A DNA stretch of 64,000 nt from an uncultured Shimia sp. (GTDB taxonomy: Bacteria > Pseudomonadota > Alphaproteobacteria > Rhodobacterales > Rhodobacteraceae), in the NCBI RefSeq assembly GCF_913054185.1, contig NZ_CAJXIV010000003.1, positions 26,965 through 90,964 on the forward strand, in the 5' to 3' direction. Positions 9,067-17,605 of this stretch are shown here, one piece after another. Made by a program: the position numbers and the translations under genes. The notes under the pieces are model-generated. The model was not told the DNA's origin. It was given only the letters and a program-made list of their open reading frames with translations, and did not search any database. Each line of letters begins with the position of its first letter. Within the stretch, counting starts at the first letter, position 1.

Positions 9067-10254
9067 TTAGGCGTGTGAAGCCTCAACCGCCCGCTGAATA
9101 TCTGCGATCAGATCGTCGGTGTCTTCCAACCCAACTGAGAACCGAACCAATCCCGGTGTGATGCCCAGGTCCACTTTCACTTCATCAGGCAGACGCTGGT
9201 GTGTTGTGGTTGCCGGATGCGTCGCAATCGACTTCGCATCGCCAAGGTTGTTGGAAATCACGGCAATTTTCAGCGCATTCAAAAACTTAAACGCGGCTTC
9301 GCGCCCGCCCTTGATATCCAGAGACAACACAGTACCACCTTTGCCGCCAAGCTGCTTGGTCACTAAAGCGGCCTGTGCGTGACTTTCCAAGCCCGGATAG
9401 ATCGTACGCTCCAACGCTGGATGGCCTTCCAAAGCCGCGGCAATTGCCAAAGCGCTCTCGGCTTGTGCCCGCACCCGCAAGTCGATCGTCTCAAGGCCTT
9501 TCAGCATCACCCAGGCATTGAACGGGCTCATGCTGCCGCCGGTGTGCTTCATGTAGGGCTCAAGCGTGCCACGGATGAAGTCTTTGGTGCCAAGCACAAC
9601 CCCGCCCAGCGCGCGACCTTGACCGTCAATGTGTTTGGTGGCCGAGTAGATCACAACGTCGGCACCTTGCGAAATCGCTTCGCTAAACACTGGCGTGGAA
9701 AACACATTGTCCACCACCACAGTTGCGCCAACCTCATGGGCAATTTGCGCCACGGCAGTGATATTGATCACCTCCAACGTCGGATTGGACATGCTTTCAA
9801 AGAACACCGCTTTGGTGTCCGGACGCATCGCTGCCTTCCAGGCCGCGAGCTCCGTGCCATCCACAAAAGTCACTTCCACACCGTACCGACCCAGAACATC
9901 CTGCAATACGTAAATACAGGAACCAAACAACGCCTTAGCGGACACAACGTGATCGCCAGCTTTCAGCATCGAGGTCAATGCGCCGCTCACCGCCGCCATA
10001 CCGCTGGCTGTGGCAAAGGCATCCTCTGCGCCTTCCAGCGCCGCAATCCGCTCTTCAAACATCGCAACAGTGGGGTTGCCGTAACGCGCGTAGATAAACT
10101 CATCTTCGCCAGTCTCAATAAAGCGAGCCTCAGCCTGTTCCGCACTTTCGTAGACAAAACCCTGGGTAAGGAAAATGGCCTCACTCACCTCATTATATTG
10201 ACTGCGCCGCGTCCCACCATGCACCAGCTTTGTGCGTTTGTTCCAATCGCTCAT
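9067..10254 (-). CDS. metZ: O-succinylhomoserine sulfhydrylase
   Basis: A 395-residue Cys/Met-metabolism PLP enzyme that condenses O-succinylhomoserine with sulfide to homocysteine. The PLP-binding lysine is in SATKHIDGQGR; the Tyr-Gly-Asn-Pro motif in YARYGNPTVAMFEERIAALEG (read in two parts) and SNPTLEV are conserved. Of the related enzymes (MetB, MetC, MetY, MetZ) it fits MetZ best: the length is about 395 and the HGGTRRSQYNEVSEAIFLTQ start is typical of alphaproteobacterial MetZ. Expression is very likely controlled by the SAM-II riboswitch and terminator in its leader. It is divergent from an alpha/beta-hydrolase gene. Confidence 0.93.
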   Translation of the reverse strand: MSDWNKRTKLVHGGTRRSQYNEVSEAIFLTQGFVYESAEQAEARFIETGEDEFIYARYGNPTVAMFEERIAALEGAEDAFATASGMAAVSGALTSMLKAGDHVVSAKALFGSCIYVLQDVLGRYGVEVTFVDGTELAAWKAAMRPDTKAVFFESMSNPTLEVINITAVAQIAHEVGATVVVDNVFSTPVFSEAISQGADVVIYSATKHIDGQGRALGGVVLGTKDFIRGTLEPYMKHTGGSMSPFNAWVMLKGLETIDLRVRAQAESALAIAAALEGHPALERTIYPGLESHAQAALVTKQLGGKGGTVLSLDIKGGREAAFKFLNALKIAVISNNLGDAKSIATHPATTTHQRLPDEVKVDLGITPGLVRFSVGLEDTDDLIADIQRAVEASHA

Positions 10255-10266
10255 ATTATCTCTCCC

Positions 10267-10285
10267 GGGTCACTCTCACTGACCC
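10267..10285 (-). promoter_or_regulatory. Hairpin next to the metZ ribosome binding site
   Basis: On the minus strand, GGGTCA and TGACCC can pair across a seven-base loop immediately before the Shine-Dalgarno-like GGGAGAG of metZ. It lies downstream of the terminator stem, so it is present only in full-length transcripts. It may tune translation or simply shield the leader; this is inference from pairing alone. Confidence 0.4.
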
Positions 10286-10287
10286 AA

Positions 10288-10323
10288 ATAAAAAGCCCCG
10301 TTCCGGCCAAGCGGAAGGGGCTC
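10288..10323 (-). terminator. Terminator stem of the metZ leader (attenuator)
   Basis: On the minus strand AGCCCC-TTCCG pairs with CGGAA-C-GGGGCT around a short CTTGGC loop and is followed by TTTTTA. It sits between the SAM-II aptamer and the metZ start, so SAM binding could act by favouring this hairpin and stopping transcription early. Confidence 0.8.
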
Positions 10324-10335
10324 CTTCGTCCTGAC

Positions 10336-10390
10336 CTCTTTAGCGGCATTTTTAACGTGGCCCGCAATCCGGTAACAAATCGCCACACAG
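10336..10390 (-). promoter_or_regulatory. SAM-II riboswitch
   Basis: The minus strand of the metZ leader contains the SAM-II core: GTGGCG, then ATTTG, then GATTGC, GCCACGTTAAA and finally GCCGCTAAAG, in this order and at the usual spacing. GTGGC and GCCAC form P1; the ATTTG loop, the GTTAAA strand and the GCTAAAG end form the pseudoknot that binds S-adenosylmethionine. SAM-II elements are characteristic of alphaproteobacterial metA/metX/metZ genes, matching the metZ gene 80 bases downstream. Confidence 0.88.
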
Positions 10391-10515
10391 GCGAAGTACG
10401 CCGCAACGCCCGATACGTCAAGACACACAGGCCCATTCGATACTGCGTTACGCCGGCTTTACCCAATCTGCACATTTTTGCGCGACACTGCCTGAAGGTG
10501 AAGGGGGGAGCAGCA

Positions 10516-11427
10516 ATGGCGCTCATTCGGATCAACGCAGAACACCGCAGACCGGTACTACACGGTACCGATGCCCCGCTATTACCTGTGCTCAACCGTG
10601 CACTGGACACCAGTGGCCCCGTGACCATCATGTTGCATGGGTACAAATTCCGCCCTTATGACCCTGGCCGATGCCCACATGCGCATATCTTTGCGCCGCT
10701 AGATGCTTCCAGTTCCAAAGTTGTGAGTTGGCCCAAACGTCTCGGATACCTTTCTCCAAAACCCGACAGTGGTGTTGGGGTTGCCTTTGGTTGGAATGCG
10801 CGCGGCTCCCTGAAACAAGCGCTGCGCTCTGCAATCCGCGCGTCTCATGCGCTGGCGATTCTGGTCCAACAGCTCCGCAGGCAGGAACCGAACCGCCCCG
10901 TGAATTTGGTGGCCCACTCAATGGGCGCCTACGTTGCGCTTCAAGCCCTGCATCGCCTCTCAAAGGGCGACATAGGTCGGATCATTCTATTGAACGGCGC
11001 AGTCTTTCGCCCATCCGCCGCCGCAGCCCTGCGCACGGACGCCGGGCATGGCGCAGAGCTCTTCAATGTAGTCAGTGGCGAAAACGCGTTTTACGATATC
11101 CTGTTTGAGCAACTTCTGGGCCGAAGCCGTGCACACGATCGCTCAATCGGCCGTGGCTTTGACGCGCCAAACGCGCTGACCATTCGGCTGGACGACCAGC
11201 CCGGCCTGAAACGGCTCGCAGCCCTTGGGCACGTCATTGATCCACCCGCACATTGGCTTTGCCACTGGTCCCCATACCTACGCCCCGGCGCCATGGCGTT
11301 TTACGCGAATTTATTGCGCAATCCCACGTCGTTACCACTGCATACACTTCAGGCACAGCTGACCCCGCGCACCTATTTGGGCGCAGTGCGTCCCAACCTT
11401 AACAGTCCCACTTGCAGCACAGCTTGA
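10516..11427 (+). CDS. Alpha/beta-fold hydrolase, lipase-like
   Basis: A 303-residue alpha/beta hydrolase. The nucleophile elbow is NLVAHSMGAYVAL with Ser in AHSMG (about residue 138), preceded by the oxyanion-type TIMLHGYKF near residue 37. A plausible catalytic His lies in the ALGHVIDPPAHW region. No signal peptide is evident, so it is probably cytoplasmic; the substrate is unknown. The open frame runs far upstream, but the ATG at 10516 follows an AAGGGGGGAG ribosome binding site and coding character begins there. It is divergent from metZ; a GST gene follows after 37 bases on the same strand. Confidence 0.8.
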   Translation: MALIRINAEHRRPVLHGTDAPLLPVLNRALDTSGPVTIMLHGYKFRPYDPGRCPHAHIFAPLDASSSKVVSWPKRLGYLSPKPDSGVGVAFGWNARGSLKQALRSAIRASHALAILVQQLRRQEPNRPVNLVAHSMGAYVALQALHRLSKGDIGRIILLNGAVFRPSAAAALRTDAGHGAELFNVVSGENAFYDILFEQLLGRSRAHDRSIGRGFDAPNALTIRLDDQPGLKRLAALGHVIDPPAHWLCHWSPYLRPGAMAFYANLLRNPTSLPLHTLQAQLTPRTYLGAVRPNLNSPTCSTA

Positions 11428-11464
11428 AACCGGCATCATAACGGTCACTTTCTGAGGACCGGAC

Positions 11465-12154
11465 ATGTCGCACCCCATTGACCTTTACTATTGGCCCACC
11501 CCCAACGGCTGGAAGATTTCCATTGCCTTGGAGGAAATGGCCCTGCCGTACAACACCCATCTCATCAACATCGGCAAAGGTGATCAGTTTACGGAGGGCT
11601 TTTTAAAAATCGCCCCCAACAACCGGATGCCTGCAATTGTCGACCCGAACGGACCAGACGGAAACCCGATCACGGTTTTTGAAAGTGGCGCCATCCTGCT
11701 CTACCTCGCGCGTAAGACCGGACAATTTGTGGGCACGTCAGAGCAGGATCGAGTCGCCGTTGAGGAATGGCTGATGTGGCAGATGGGTGGACTTGGCCCC
11801 ATGGCTGGCCAAACCCATCACTTCCTGAAATACGCGCCAGAAAACATTGCCTACGCCAAGGCGCGCTATCGCGATGAAGCTGCCCGTCTCTATGGTGTGC
11901 TGGATCTCCGCCTGGCCAAAAATGAATATCTCGCTGGTGATTTCTTCTCCATTGCAGACATGGCGGCGTGGGGCTGGGCCTCTTTGTGGGAAGGCCAAGA
12001 GCAAACTCTGGAGGACAAACCTCAAATGGCCCGTTGGCTCAAAACGCTGTGGGAGCGCCCAGCTCTACGGCGTGGCCGCGCATTACACGCAGATCTGCGC
12101 GCCGACCGGTCCGACACATGGGTGCAACAAGACCTCTTTGGCGCAAACACCTAA
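11465..12154 (+). CDS. Glutathione S-transferase, Nu class (YfcG-like)
   Basis: A 229-residue protein with an N-terminal thioredoxin-like GST domain (YYWPTPNGWKISIALEE, ESGAILLYLA) and an all-helical C-terminal domain containing WLMWQMGGLGPMAGQTHHF. The PTPNG and GGLGPM...QxHHF motifs are those of the Nu class (Escherichia coli YfcG/YghU), whose members act as disulfide-bond reductases with two bound glutathiones. Ribosome binding site GAGGACC precedes the ATG. A short palindromic intergenic repeat lies between this gene and the convergent yciB. Confidence 0.88.
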   Translation: MSHPIDLYYWPTPNGWKISIALEEMALPYNTHLINIGKGDQFTEGFLKIAPNNRMPAIVDPNGPDGNPITVFESGAILLYLARKTGQFVGTSEQDRVAVEEWLMWQMGGLGPMAGQTHHFLKYAPENIAYAKARYRDEAARLYGVLDLRLAKNEYLAGDFFSIADMAAWGWASLWEGQEQTLEDKPQMARWLKTLWERPALRRGRALHADLRADRSDTWVQQDLFGANT

Positions 12155-12182
12155 AGGCACAGCTTTCTCATTCTAAAAGTAC

Positions 12183-12223
12183 CTCGGGGGAGGCGCCGCT
12201 TGCGGCACCGGGGGCAGAGCCCC
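12183..12223. repeat. Short Rhodobacterales-type intergenic palindrome
   Basis: Two small adjacent hairpins, GCCGCTTGCGGC and GGGGCAGAGCCCC, follow a run of G in the gap between the convergent GST and yciB genes. Elements ending in GGGGGCAGAGCCCCC are, to my recollection, scattered through roseobacter intergenic regions. It may also help terminate both genes. Only this copy is seen in the window. Confidence 0.55.
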
Positions 12224-12843
12224 TAGCCTTCTTCCGCCTCTTCTTCCAAAGCATAGTCCTGAAAGATTTTGCCTTGGGTCATAAAGAAGACAAACACCGC
12301 CGCGGTCAGACCAAAGGTCTTAAAATACACCCAGGTGTCCGTGCTCTGGGTGCGCCAGATAATTTCGTTGAGCACCGCAAGCCCGATGAAAAACGCCGTC
12401 AACCGTTTGGTGAGCAACAACCAGCCCTCTTCTTTCAAAGGCATCATCTCTTCCATCACGATCTTCAAATAGCTTTGTCCACGCAACAGTCCCACACCCA
12501 ACGCACCGCCAAACAACAGGTAGATCATCGTCGGCTTCATCTTGAAGAACCGCTCATCGTTGAGCCACACCGACAAACCACCAAACAAGACCACCAGCAC
12601 CAAAGTGGCCACCTGCATCTTTGAGAGCTTCCCAGTCAGCTTCCACAAAATCCCCGTGGTCAGGATCAAAAGTGGGATAAAGCCGGCGGTGGCAACAATA
12701 AATCCGTCATAGGCTGTGCCGCCGATCTCTATGGTTTGGTCCCGCAGCCGCAAATAGGCGACAAAGAACACCACAATCGGTCCCAGCTCCAAGCCCATTT
12801 TGAGCATCGGATGGATCTTTTTAACAGAAGTATTCTCAGCCAT
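12223..12843 (-). CDS. yciB: Inner-membrane protein YciB (septation protein A family)
   Basis: A 206-residue protein with five to six membrane segments. The N-terminal KMGLELGPIVVFF and central KPTMIYLLFGGALGVGLL with W..LT..WA-like WLLLTKRLTAFFIGLAVLNE are diagnostic of the YciB/IspZ family. It is linked to envelope integrity and septation; intracellular septation is reported in Shigella. The start is 13 bases from the end of the upstream DMT transporter gene, and ftsY is before that, so ftsY-DMT-yciB is probably one operon. The C-terminus is acidic (ALEEEAEEG). Confidence 0.9.
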   Translation of the reverse strand: MAENTSVKKIHPMLKMGLELGPIVVFFVAYLRLRDQTIEIGGTAYDGFIVATAGFIPLLILTTGILWKLTGKLSKMQVATLVLVVLFGGLSVWLNDERFFKMKPTMIYLLFGGALGVGLLRGQSYLKIVMEEMMPLKEEGWLLLTKRLTAFFIGLAVLNEIIWRTQSTDTWVYFKTFGLTAAVFVFFMTQGKIFQDYALEEEAEEG

Positions 12844-12855
12844 GTCGCGTTCCTA

Positions 12856-13758
12856 TTACCTGCCCACTTCCACTATCACAGCCCCCAGCGCAATCAATGC
12901 CATCAAGGCAATCCTGCGCGGCCCAACGGTCTCTTTTAGCACCAACCAGCCAATCAGTGCTGCAAACACCGGTGACGTTTCCCGCAACACAGCCGCCTCG
13001 CCAACATTGTCCAACCGCGTTGCCAGCATCACTGAGCCAAAACTCGCAAAGGCCACAAGACCACCAATAAACCCACGTGCCATCAGAGGCCCAAGCGTAG
13101 GCGGTGTGACCATGGAGCGATATTTCAATGTTGCAAGCACAGGGAAAACCAGCCCATCAATCAAGAAGAACCACGCCAGGAACGTGAATGGATCTGCGGT
13201 CGCGCGGATGCCGTAGGCATCATACGTGGTGTAAAGCGCGACAAAAAAGCCGGTGAACACGGCAATAACCATTGCCGCAACCAGAGTTTCGCGCCCGTCA
13301 GTCATGAACACCATATTGTAAACCGCCAGCCCCAAAATGCCAGCCATCAGCACAGCCACCCCAAACCACTGCACGCCACTAAAGGTCTCGCCAAAAATCA
13401 GATAGGCGCCGATGACCGTAAAAAACGGCCCCACTCCGCGCACCACCGGGTAGACAACGGTGAAAGCACCTTTGGTGTAGGCCCAACTTTGCAGCAGCTT
13501 GTACCCGGTGTGGATCACAAACGCGCCCGCAAAAATCAGCCACATATGTGGCTCCGGCCAAGGCACGACAAACAGCGCAAACGGCGCAGCCATTGCTGCA
13601 TAGCTGAAATCAATCGCGCCGCGAGTTAGCCAGGGATCATGCCGCCCTTTCTGAAGCGCGCCAAACACCGCATGCAGAAAAGCTGCGAGCAAGGCCAATG
13701 TTAAGGCCAGTTGCTGACCAGACGCCGTGCCCTCCAAGGAGACCAGCCAGGCGCTCAC
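12856..13758 (-). CDS. EamA/DMT superfamily transporter
   Basis: A 300-residue protein with about ten membrane helices arranged as two EamA repeats (about 10-145 and 155-295). The second repeat ends in SPVFAALIGWLVLKETVGPRR, typical of drug/metabolite transporters. The substrate cannot be told from sequence. It begins with GTG at 13756-13758; the nearby ATG in another frame stops after two codons. It lies 28 bases after ftsY and 12 bases before yciB on the same strand. Confidence 0.82.
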   Translation of the reverse strand: MSAWLVSLEGTASGQQLALTLALLAAFLHAVFGALQKGRHDPWLTRGAIDFSYAAMAAPFALFVVPWPEPHMWLIFAGAFVIHTGYKLLQSWAYTKGAFTVVYPVVRGVGPFFTVIGAYLIFGETFSGVQWFGVAVLMAGILGLAVYNMVFMTDGRETLVAAMVIAVFTGFFVALYTTYDAYGIRATADPFTFLAWFFLIDGLVFPVLATLKYRSMVTPPTLGPLMARGFIGGLVAFASFGSVMLATRLDNVGEAAVLRETSPVFAALIGWLVLKETVGPRRIALMALIALGAVIVEVGR

Positions 13759-13786
13759 GTCATGCCCTCACAGGAACGGCGCAAAC

Positions 13787-14872
13787 TCACCCTTGCTCCA
13801 AGCCAATCAAGGCCGCTGCAAACTCTTCCGGGTCAAACGGTTGCAGATCATCAATCTGCTCACCCACTCCAATCGCATGGATCGGCAGGCCAAATTTGTC
13901 CGCAAGGCTTACAAGAATTCCGCCTTTTGCAGTGCCGTCAAGTTTGGTCATCACCAAGCCAGACACATCCGCCAACTTTTGAAACGTTTCAACTTGGCTA
14001 ATCGCGTTTTGGCCAGTGGTGGCGTCCAGCACCAACAACGTATTGTGCGGCGCATCCGGGTTTTTCTTGCGAATCACCCGCACAATTTTGGACAACTCTT
14101 CCATCAAATCCTGCCGGTTCTGCAACCGCCCGGCCGTATCGATCATCAGCAGGTCTGCACCCTCAGCTTCCGCCTTCGTCATCGCATCATAGGCCAAGCT
14201 CGCCGGGTCAGAACCCTCTGGCGCTGTCAGTACTGGCACACCAGCCCGCTCGCCCCAAACTTGAAGCTGCTCTACCGCCGCCGCACGAAAGGTATCCCCA
14301 GCCGCAATCACCACGGATTTTCCTGCCGACCGGAACTGGCTCGCCAGCTTGCCAATGGTGGTGGTTTTTCCTGAGCCGTTCACGCCCACAACCAGCACAA
14401 CCTGCGGCTTGGAGGGATAAAGTGGCATTGGACGCGCCACGGACTCCATGATCCGTGCCACTTCCGTAGCCAAAATGTCTTTAATCTCTTGCGTAGACAC
14501 GCGCCGCCCCAATCGACCCTCCGCAATATTGGCGGTCACGCGCAGCGCGGTATCCACGCCCATATCTGATGCAATCAGCAACTCTTCGAGCTGCTCCAGC
14601 ATGTCGTCATCCAGAACCCGCTTAACCACAGGCCTGCTTTGGCTTTGCCCAGTCAAACGCCCCAGTAGACTTGGCTGTTGAGGTGCCGGCTCTTCCACAA
14701 CAGGCGCCGTAACCGCTTCAACTGGCGCGGGCGCAGACTGCTCTGCAGGGGGTTCTACAGCCTCAGCGGCTTCAGACTCTTCACCACCATCTTCGACAAT
14801 CGCCTCAAGCCCCTCGTCCAGTTTGGACGACGATTTGAACAGCTTGTCTTTGAGCTTTGAGAAAAACGCCAT
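13787..14872 (-). CDS. ftsY: Signal recognition particle receptor FtsY
   Basis: A 361-residue SRP receptor GTPase that docks ribosome-SRP complexes at the membrane. There is an acidic, low-complexity N-terminal A domain (about 15-60), the N domain, and the G domain with G1 GVNGSGKTTTIGKL, DTFRAAAVEQL, DTAGRLQN, TKLDGTAKGG and the closing GVGEQIDDLQPFDPEEFA. Length and motifs are normal for Alphaproteobacteria. It heads the ftsY-DMT-yciB group and follows the lysoplasmalogenase gene on the same strand. Confidence 0.96.
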   Translation of the reverse strand: MAFFSKLKDKLFKSSSKLDEGLEAIVEDGGEESEAAEAVEPPAEQSAPAPVEAVTAPVVEEPAPQQPSLLGRLTGQSQSRPVVKRVLDDDMLEQLEELLIASDMGVDTALRVTANIAEGRLGRRVSTQEIKDILATEVARIMESVARPMPLYPSKPQVVLVVGVNGSGKTTTIGKLASQFRSAGKSVVIAAGDTFRAAAVEQLQVWGERAGVPVLTAPEGSDPASLAYDAMTKAEAEGADLLMIDTAGRLQNRQDLMEELSKIVRVIRKKNPDAPHNTLLVLDATTGQNAISQVETFQKLADVSGLVMTKLDGTAKGGILVSLADKFGLPIHAIGVGEQIDDLQPFDPEEFAAALIGLEQG

Positions 14873-14920
14873 AGTGGTCTCCGGAACTGCTTGCTTCCAG
14901 TTAGTCTGATTTGGGGGGAT

Positions 14921-15595
14921 TTAAAAGAGCGGGGTCGCCCACCCCACACCTGCCACAATCAAAAACTGCCCACCGGCATAAAGCACCCATAGGGCAATCG
15001 ACACCATGCGTTGCAGGGCCGCATCCGGCTTCATGCGAAACAACTGAATCGCCAGCAATGAATCAGAGGCCATAAAGGCGATGGCACCAGCCATCGCCAA
15101 AGGGCGATCCGCCAGCCCAAAGGCCGTCGCACCCATGGCACAGATAATCACAACATAGGCTCTGACCGGCCAGCGCAGATTACCGGTAAAGGGGCTCAGC
15201 CAACGCTCCGTCGACAAAGCGAAAACCACCAAGACCACCAACAGTACAGGTATCGCCAGCGGCCCGGTGCCAATGTCCCAAAAGTAGAAAACATACGCCA
15301 CATGCGCCGCCGCAAAGGAAATCAAACCAACCAGAAAAGCTTTCTCACCATCTCGCGACAGCGCCAGATCCCCGAGCGCAGACAACAGCAGTGCGACCAC
15401 CACCGCCCAGGACCCAAAGCTCACCGCCACAGCCGCCGCAAAGGCCGGCATTGGGATGGTCTTTATCACCGTCTTCCAAATGCTTGGTGGGCGGTGACAG
15501 AAGGCCACCGCATAAATTACTGCCGCCAATAGCCCCACCACAAGCAGTCCCAAGCGGATGCTCTGACGCAGGGCAATTTCTTCAACAATACTCAT
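14921..15595 (-). CDS. Lysoplasmalogenase (YhhN family membrane protein)
   Basis: A 224-residue membrane protein with about seven or eight helices. It has the YhhN/TMEM86 family pattern: K...IPMP near residue 48, SALGDLALS near residue 74 and GAIAFMASDSLLA near residue 170. The two conserved Asp residues in these motifs are the proposed catalytic residues for vinyl-ether lysophospholipid hydrolysis. The biological substrate in bacteria is uncertain. It lies 48 bases upstream of ftsY and downstream of rnpB on the same strand. Confidence 0.85.
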   Translation of the reverse strand: MSIVEEIALRQSIRLGLLVVGLLAAVIYAVAFCHRPPSIWKTVIKTIPMPAFAAAVAVSFGSWAVVVALLLSALGDLALSRDGEKAFLVGLISFAAAHVAYVFYFWDIGTGPLAIPVLLVVLVVFALSTERWLSPFTGNLRWPVRAYVVIICAMGATAFGLADRPLAMAGAIAFMASDSLLAIQLFRMKPDAALQRMVSIALWVLYAGGQFLIVAGVGWATPLF

Positions 15596-15666
15596 GGCGG
15601 CCTCATGTGTTTTGCCAACACCCTATTGTGGCAAGCCTCTGTTTGTCTTGCGCAAAATGGGAAGGT

Positions 15667-16048
15667 GACGCGCAGAGAGCCTATAAGCCGGATTCTGTTC
15701 CCCGACCGAAGCCAGTTCAATGACCATTCATCTAGGGTGCCTGTTACCAGACACCTCAAGCTGCCAACCCGGACCTGCTCGGAGCAAAGCGCTCCTGTGC
15801 TTGCGCACACGCGGTCCCTATTTGGCATTGCTCCCGGTGGGGCTTGCCGTGCCGCCGCTGTTGCCAGCCGCGCGGTGGGCTCTTACCCCACCGTTTCACC
15901 CTTACTCTCGCAAGCGAGAGCGGTCTGTTTTCTGTGGCGCTTTCCCTCGGGTTTCCCCGGCCGGGCGTTACCCGGCACCGTTGCTTTGTGGAGTCCGGAC
16001 TTTCCTCGCGGGCTTACGCCCCCACGGCCATCCAGCTCTCTGCGCGTC
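15667..16048 (-). ncRNA. rnpB: RNase P RNA (M1 RNA), type A
   Basis: On the minus strand the ends pair as a long P1 helix: GACGCGCAGAGAGC at the 5' end and GCTCTCTGCGCGTC at the 3' end. Between them are the universally conserved segments GAGGAAAGTCCGGACTCC, AGGGTGAAACGGTGGGGTAA and the 3' GGAACAGAATCCGGCTTA. Total length of about 382 bases fits alphaproteobacterial RNase P RNA, which trims tRNA 5' leaders together with RnpA. It follows the amidase gene by 28 bases. The long open frames overlapping it are not genes. Confidence 0.96.
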
Positions 16049-16076
16049 CCCGCAATAGGGCTTCGGTGCAATGGCG

Positions 16077-16742
16077 TCAATCTCTGCGTGCAACCAGCCC
16101 CAACCGCGCTGCAATGCGCGCATCCTCAGCATCACACGGCCCCTCCGCCCACGGTCGAAATCGCGCTCGGAATGCGGCAAAACAATTCGGATTCTCAAGA
16201 TCATAGCCAACATTCTTGGCACAGCTCTCCCAATCCGCATCGGCATTCCCTTGATCCGGCCAAATGGCCAGTTCCTGGCGGGCCAACCGTTGCCAATCAA
16301 ACTTTGGACCGGGATCAATTTTGCGGCCCGGAGACATGTCAGAATGACCAATCACACCGTCCGGGCCAATGCCCCAGCGCTTCTTGATGCCTCTGAGCAG
16401 CACCTCCAGCGCGTCCATTTGCTTGGCCGAAAACGGATGATCACCTTTGTTGGAGAGCTCAATACCAATACTGCGAGAGTTTACATCGCTTTGGCCCTGC
16501 CAGCTCCCGACGCCCGCGTGCCAGGCACGCATCTCTTCCGCCACCAGTTGCGTGACGTGCCCGTCCGGCGCAATCACATAGTGCGCCGACACTTCCGCCT
16601 CTGGATTGCACAGCCAGTCAATCGCCGCCTGGGCGCTATCCATGGCCGTGTAGTGGATCACAATCAGCTCTGGCCGTTGGCCATCTCGCCGCTCGCCAAA
16701 GTTTGGCGAGGGCTGATGCAAAATGTCCGTTTTTGAGGGCAT
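16077..16742 (-). CDS. N-acetylmuramoyl-L-alanine amidase (AmpD/AmiD type)
   Basis: A 221-residue amidase_2 domain protein that cleaves the amide bond between muramic acid and the stem peptide. Zinc ligands are expected at His31 (LIVIHYTAM), and in the RAWHAG and GHSDMSPGRKIDPG segments; all three are visible. No signal peptide is seen, so it could be cytoplasmic and act in muropeptide recycling like AmpD. It starts three bases after the stop of the excalibur lipoprotein gene and sits just before rnpB on the same strand. Confidence 0.9.
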   Translation of the reverse strand: MPSKTDILHQPSPNFGERRDGQRPELIVIHYTAMDSAQAAIDWLCNPEAEVSAHYVIAPDGHVTQLVAEEMRAWHAGVGSWQGQSDVNSRSIGIELSNKGDHPFSAKQMDALEVLLRGIKKRWGIGPDGVIGHSDMSPGRKIDPGPKFDWQRLARQELAIWPDQGNADADWESCAKNVGYDLENPNCFAAFRARFRPWAEGPCDAEDARIAARLGLVARRD

Positions 16743-16745
16743 AGA

Positions 16746-17570
16746 TTAGTTGCCGGCCGCCACACGGAACGGGCTGGGATCCCATTTGCAGGCATAGCCG
16801 TCACCATCCGGATCAACGCCAAGGCGGTCTTTCTTTGGACCACCTTTTTCCAGAAACGCCCGCTGCGCAGCCTCGTCGCTGGAAAATTTGGCGCATGCCT
16901 TGTCATACCGAGACGCACCGCCAATTTTCAGACGGCTGTACATCTTGGTCCCGCGCGGGTGTTTCGTCTCCAGCGCATAGGCCACGATATTTGGCCCAAC
17001 ATCTCCCGTGCGCACCGGCACCGCAGTTGGCTGAATCACCGTATAATTGGCTTTGTTTTGCGCGCGCCGTGCTGCATCCGCCTCAATAGAGCGACGGCCA
17101 TCTACAGCAGCAAAGTCATTTTCGTCCGAAATTCCCGGGTTGGAAAACACCTGCGGCGCAGGATTGCTTGGACTTGCGTCCAGCGGCTGCACGCCAGAAT
17201 TTGCTGATGCCGCGGCCAGTGCAGCTGTGGTTTCGCTGGCAATGCTGGCTGCATCATTGTTTGTAGGTGCCACGGTGCTGGCAGATGGCACGGTACTGGC
17301 CGTTGCTGCAGCGGTCTGCGGCTTGGCCGTAGTAGTAGTGATAAGCGGCGTGGCAGCGGCTGTTTGCGCAGGGGCAGCAGGTCGGATCGTCGCCACTTGT
17401 GGCGCATCCGGAATGGTTTCCTGCGACACCGCATTGGCCGGAGGCAACGCGGTATTTCGATGCTCCCCCGTCACCTCGTCATAAAATACGCCTGCGGCGC
17501 TGTCCGGTACAGGCGGCTGGCACGCGCTAAGCGCTACCAGCGCACAAATGGCCCCAATGCTACGTTTCAT
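16746..17570 (-). CDS. Lipoprotein with C-terminal excalibur-type calcium-binding motif
   Basis: A 274-residue lipoprotein precursor. The lipobox is LSAC (Cys18) after a hydrophobic h-region. A long Ala/Thr/Pro-rich stretch (about 45-150) is likely a disordered linker. The C-terminal 60 residues hold YDKACAKFSS and DPDGDGYACKWDPSPF, matching the excalibur pattern (Cys-paired, Asp-rich Ca-binding). Function is unknown; it is directly upstream of the amidase gene, suggesting a cell-wall role. Confidence 0.75.
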   Translation of the reverse strand: MKRSIGAICALVALSACQPPVPDSAAGVFYDEVTGEHRNTALPPANAVSQETIPDAPQVATIRPAAPAQTAAATPLITTTTAKPQTAAATASTVPSASTVAPTNNDAASIASETTAALAAASANSGVQPLDASPSNPAPQVFSNPGISDENDFAAVDGRRSIEADAARRAQNKANYTVIQPTAVPVRTGDVGPNIVAYALETKHPRGTKMYSRLKIGGASRYDKACAKFSSDEAAQRAFLEKGGPKKDRLGVDPDGDGYACKWDPSPFRVAAGN

Positions 17571-17605
17571 GATCTGCCTTAACTGCTCTTAGTTTTGCAG
17601 CAGCT

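Noticed and set aside
9379..10515. Long upstream extension of the alpha/beta hydrolase frame
   Set aside because: It is antisense to metZ and passes through the riboswitch; a good ribosome site and coding character begin only at 10516.
15605..16387. Long plus-strand frames across 15.6-16.4 kb
   Set aside because: They run opposite rnpB and the amidase gene; the RNA and protein signatures on the minus strand explain the region.
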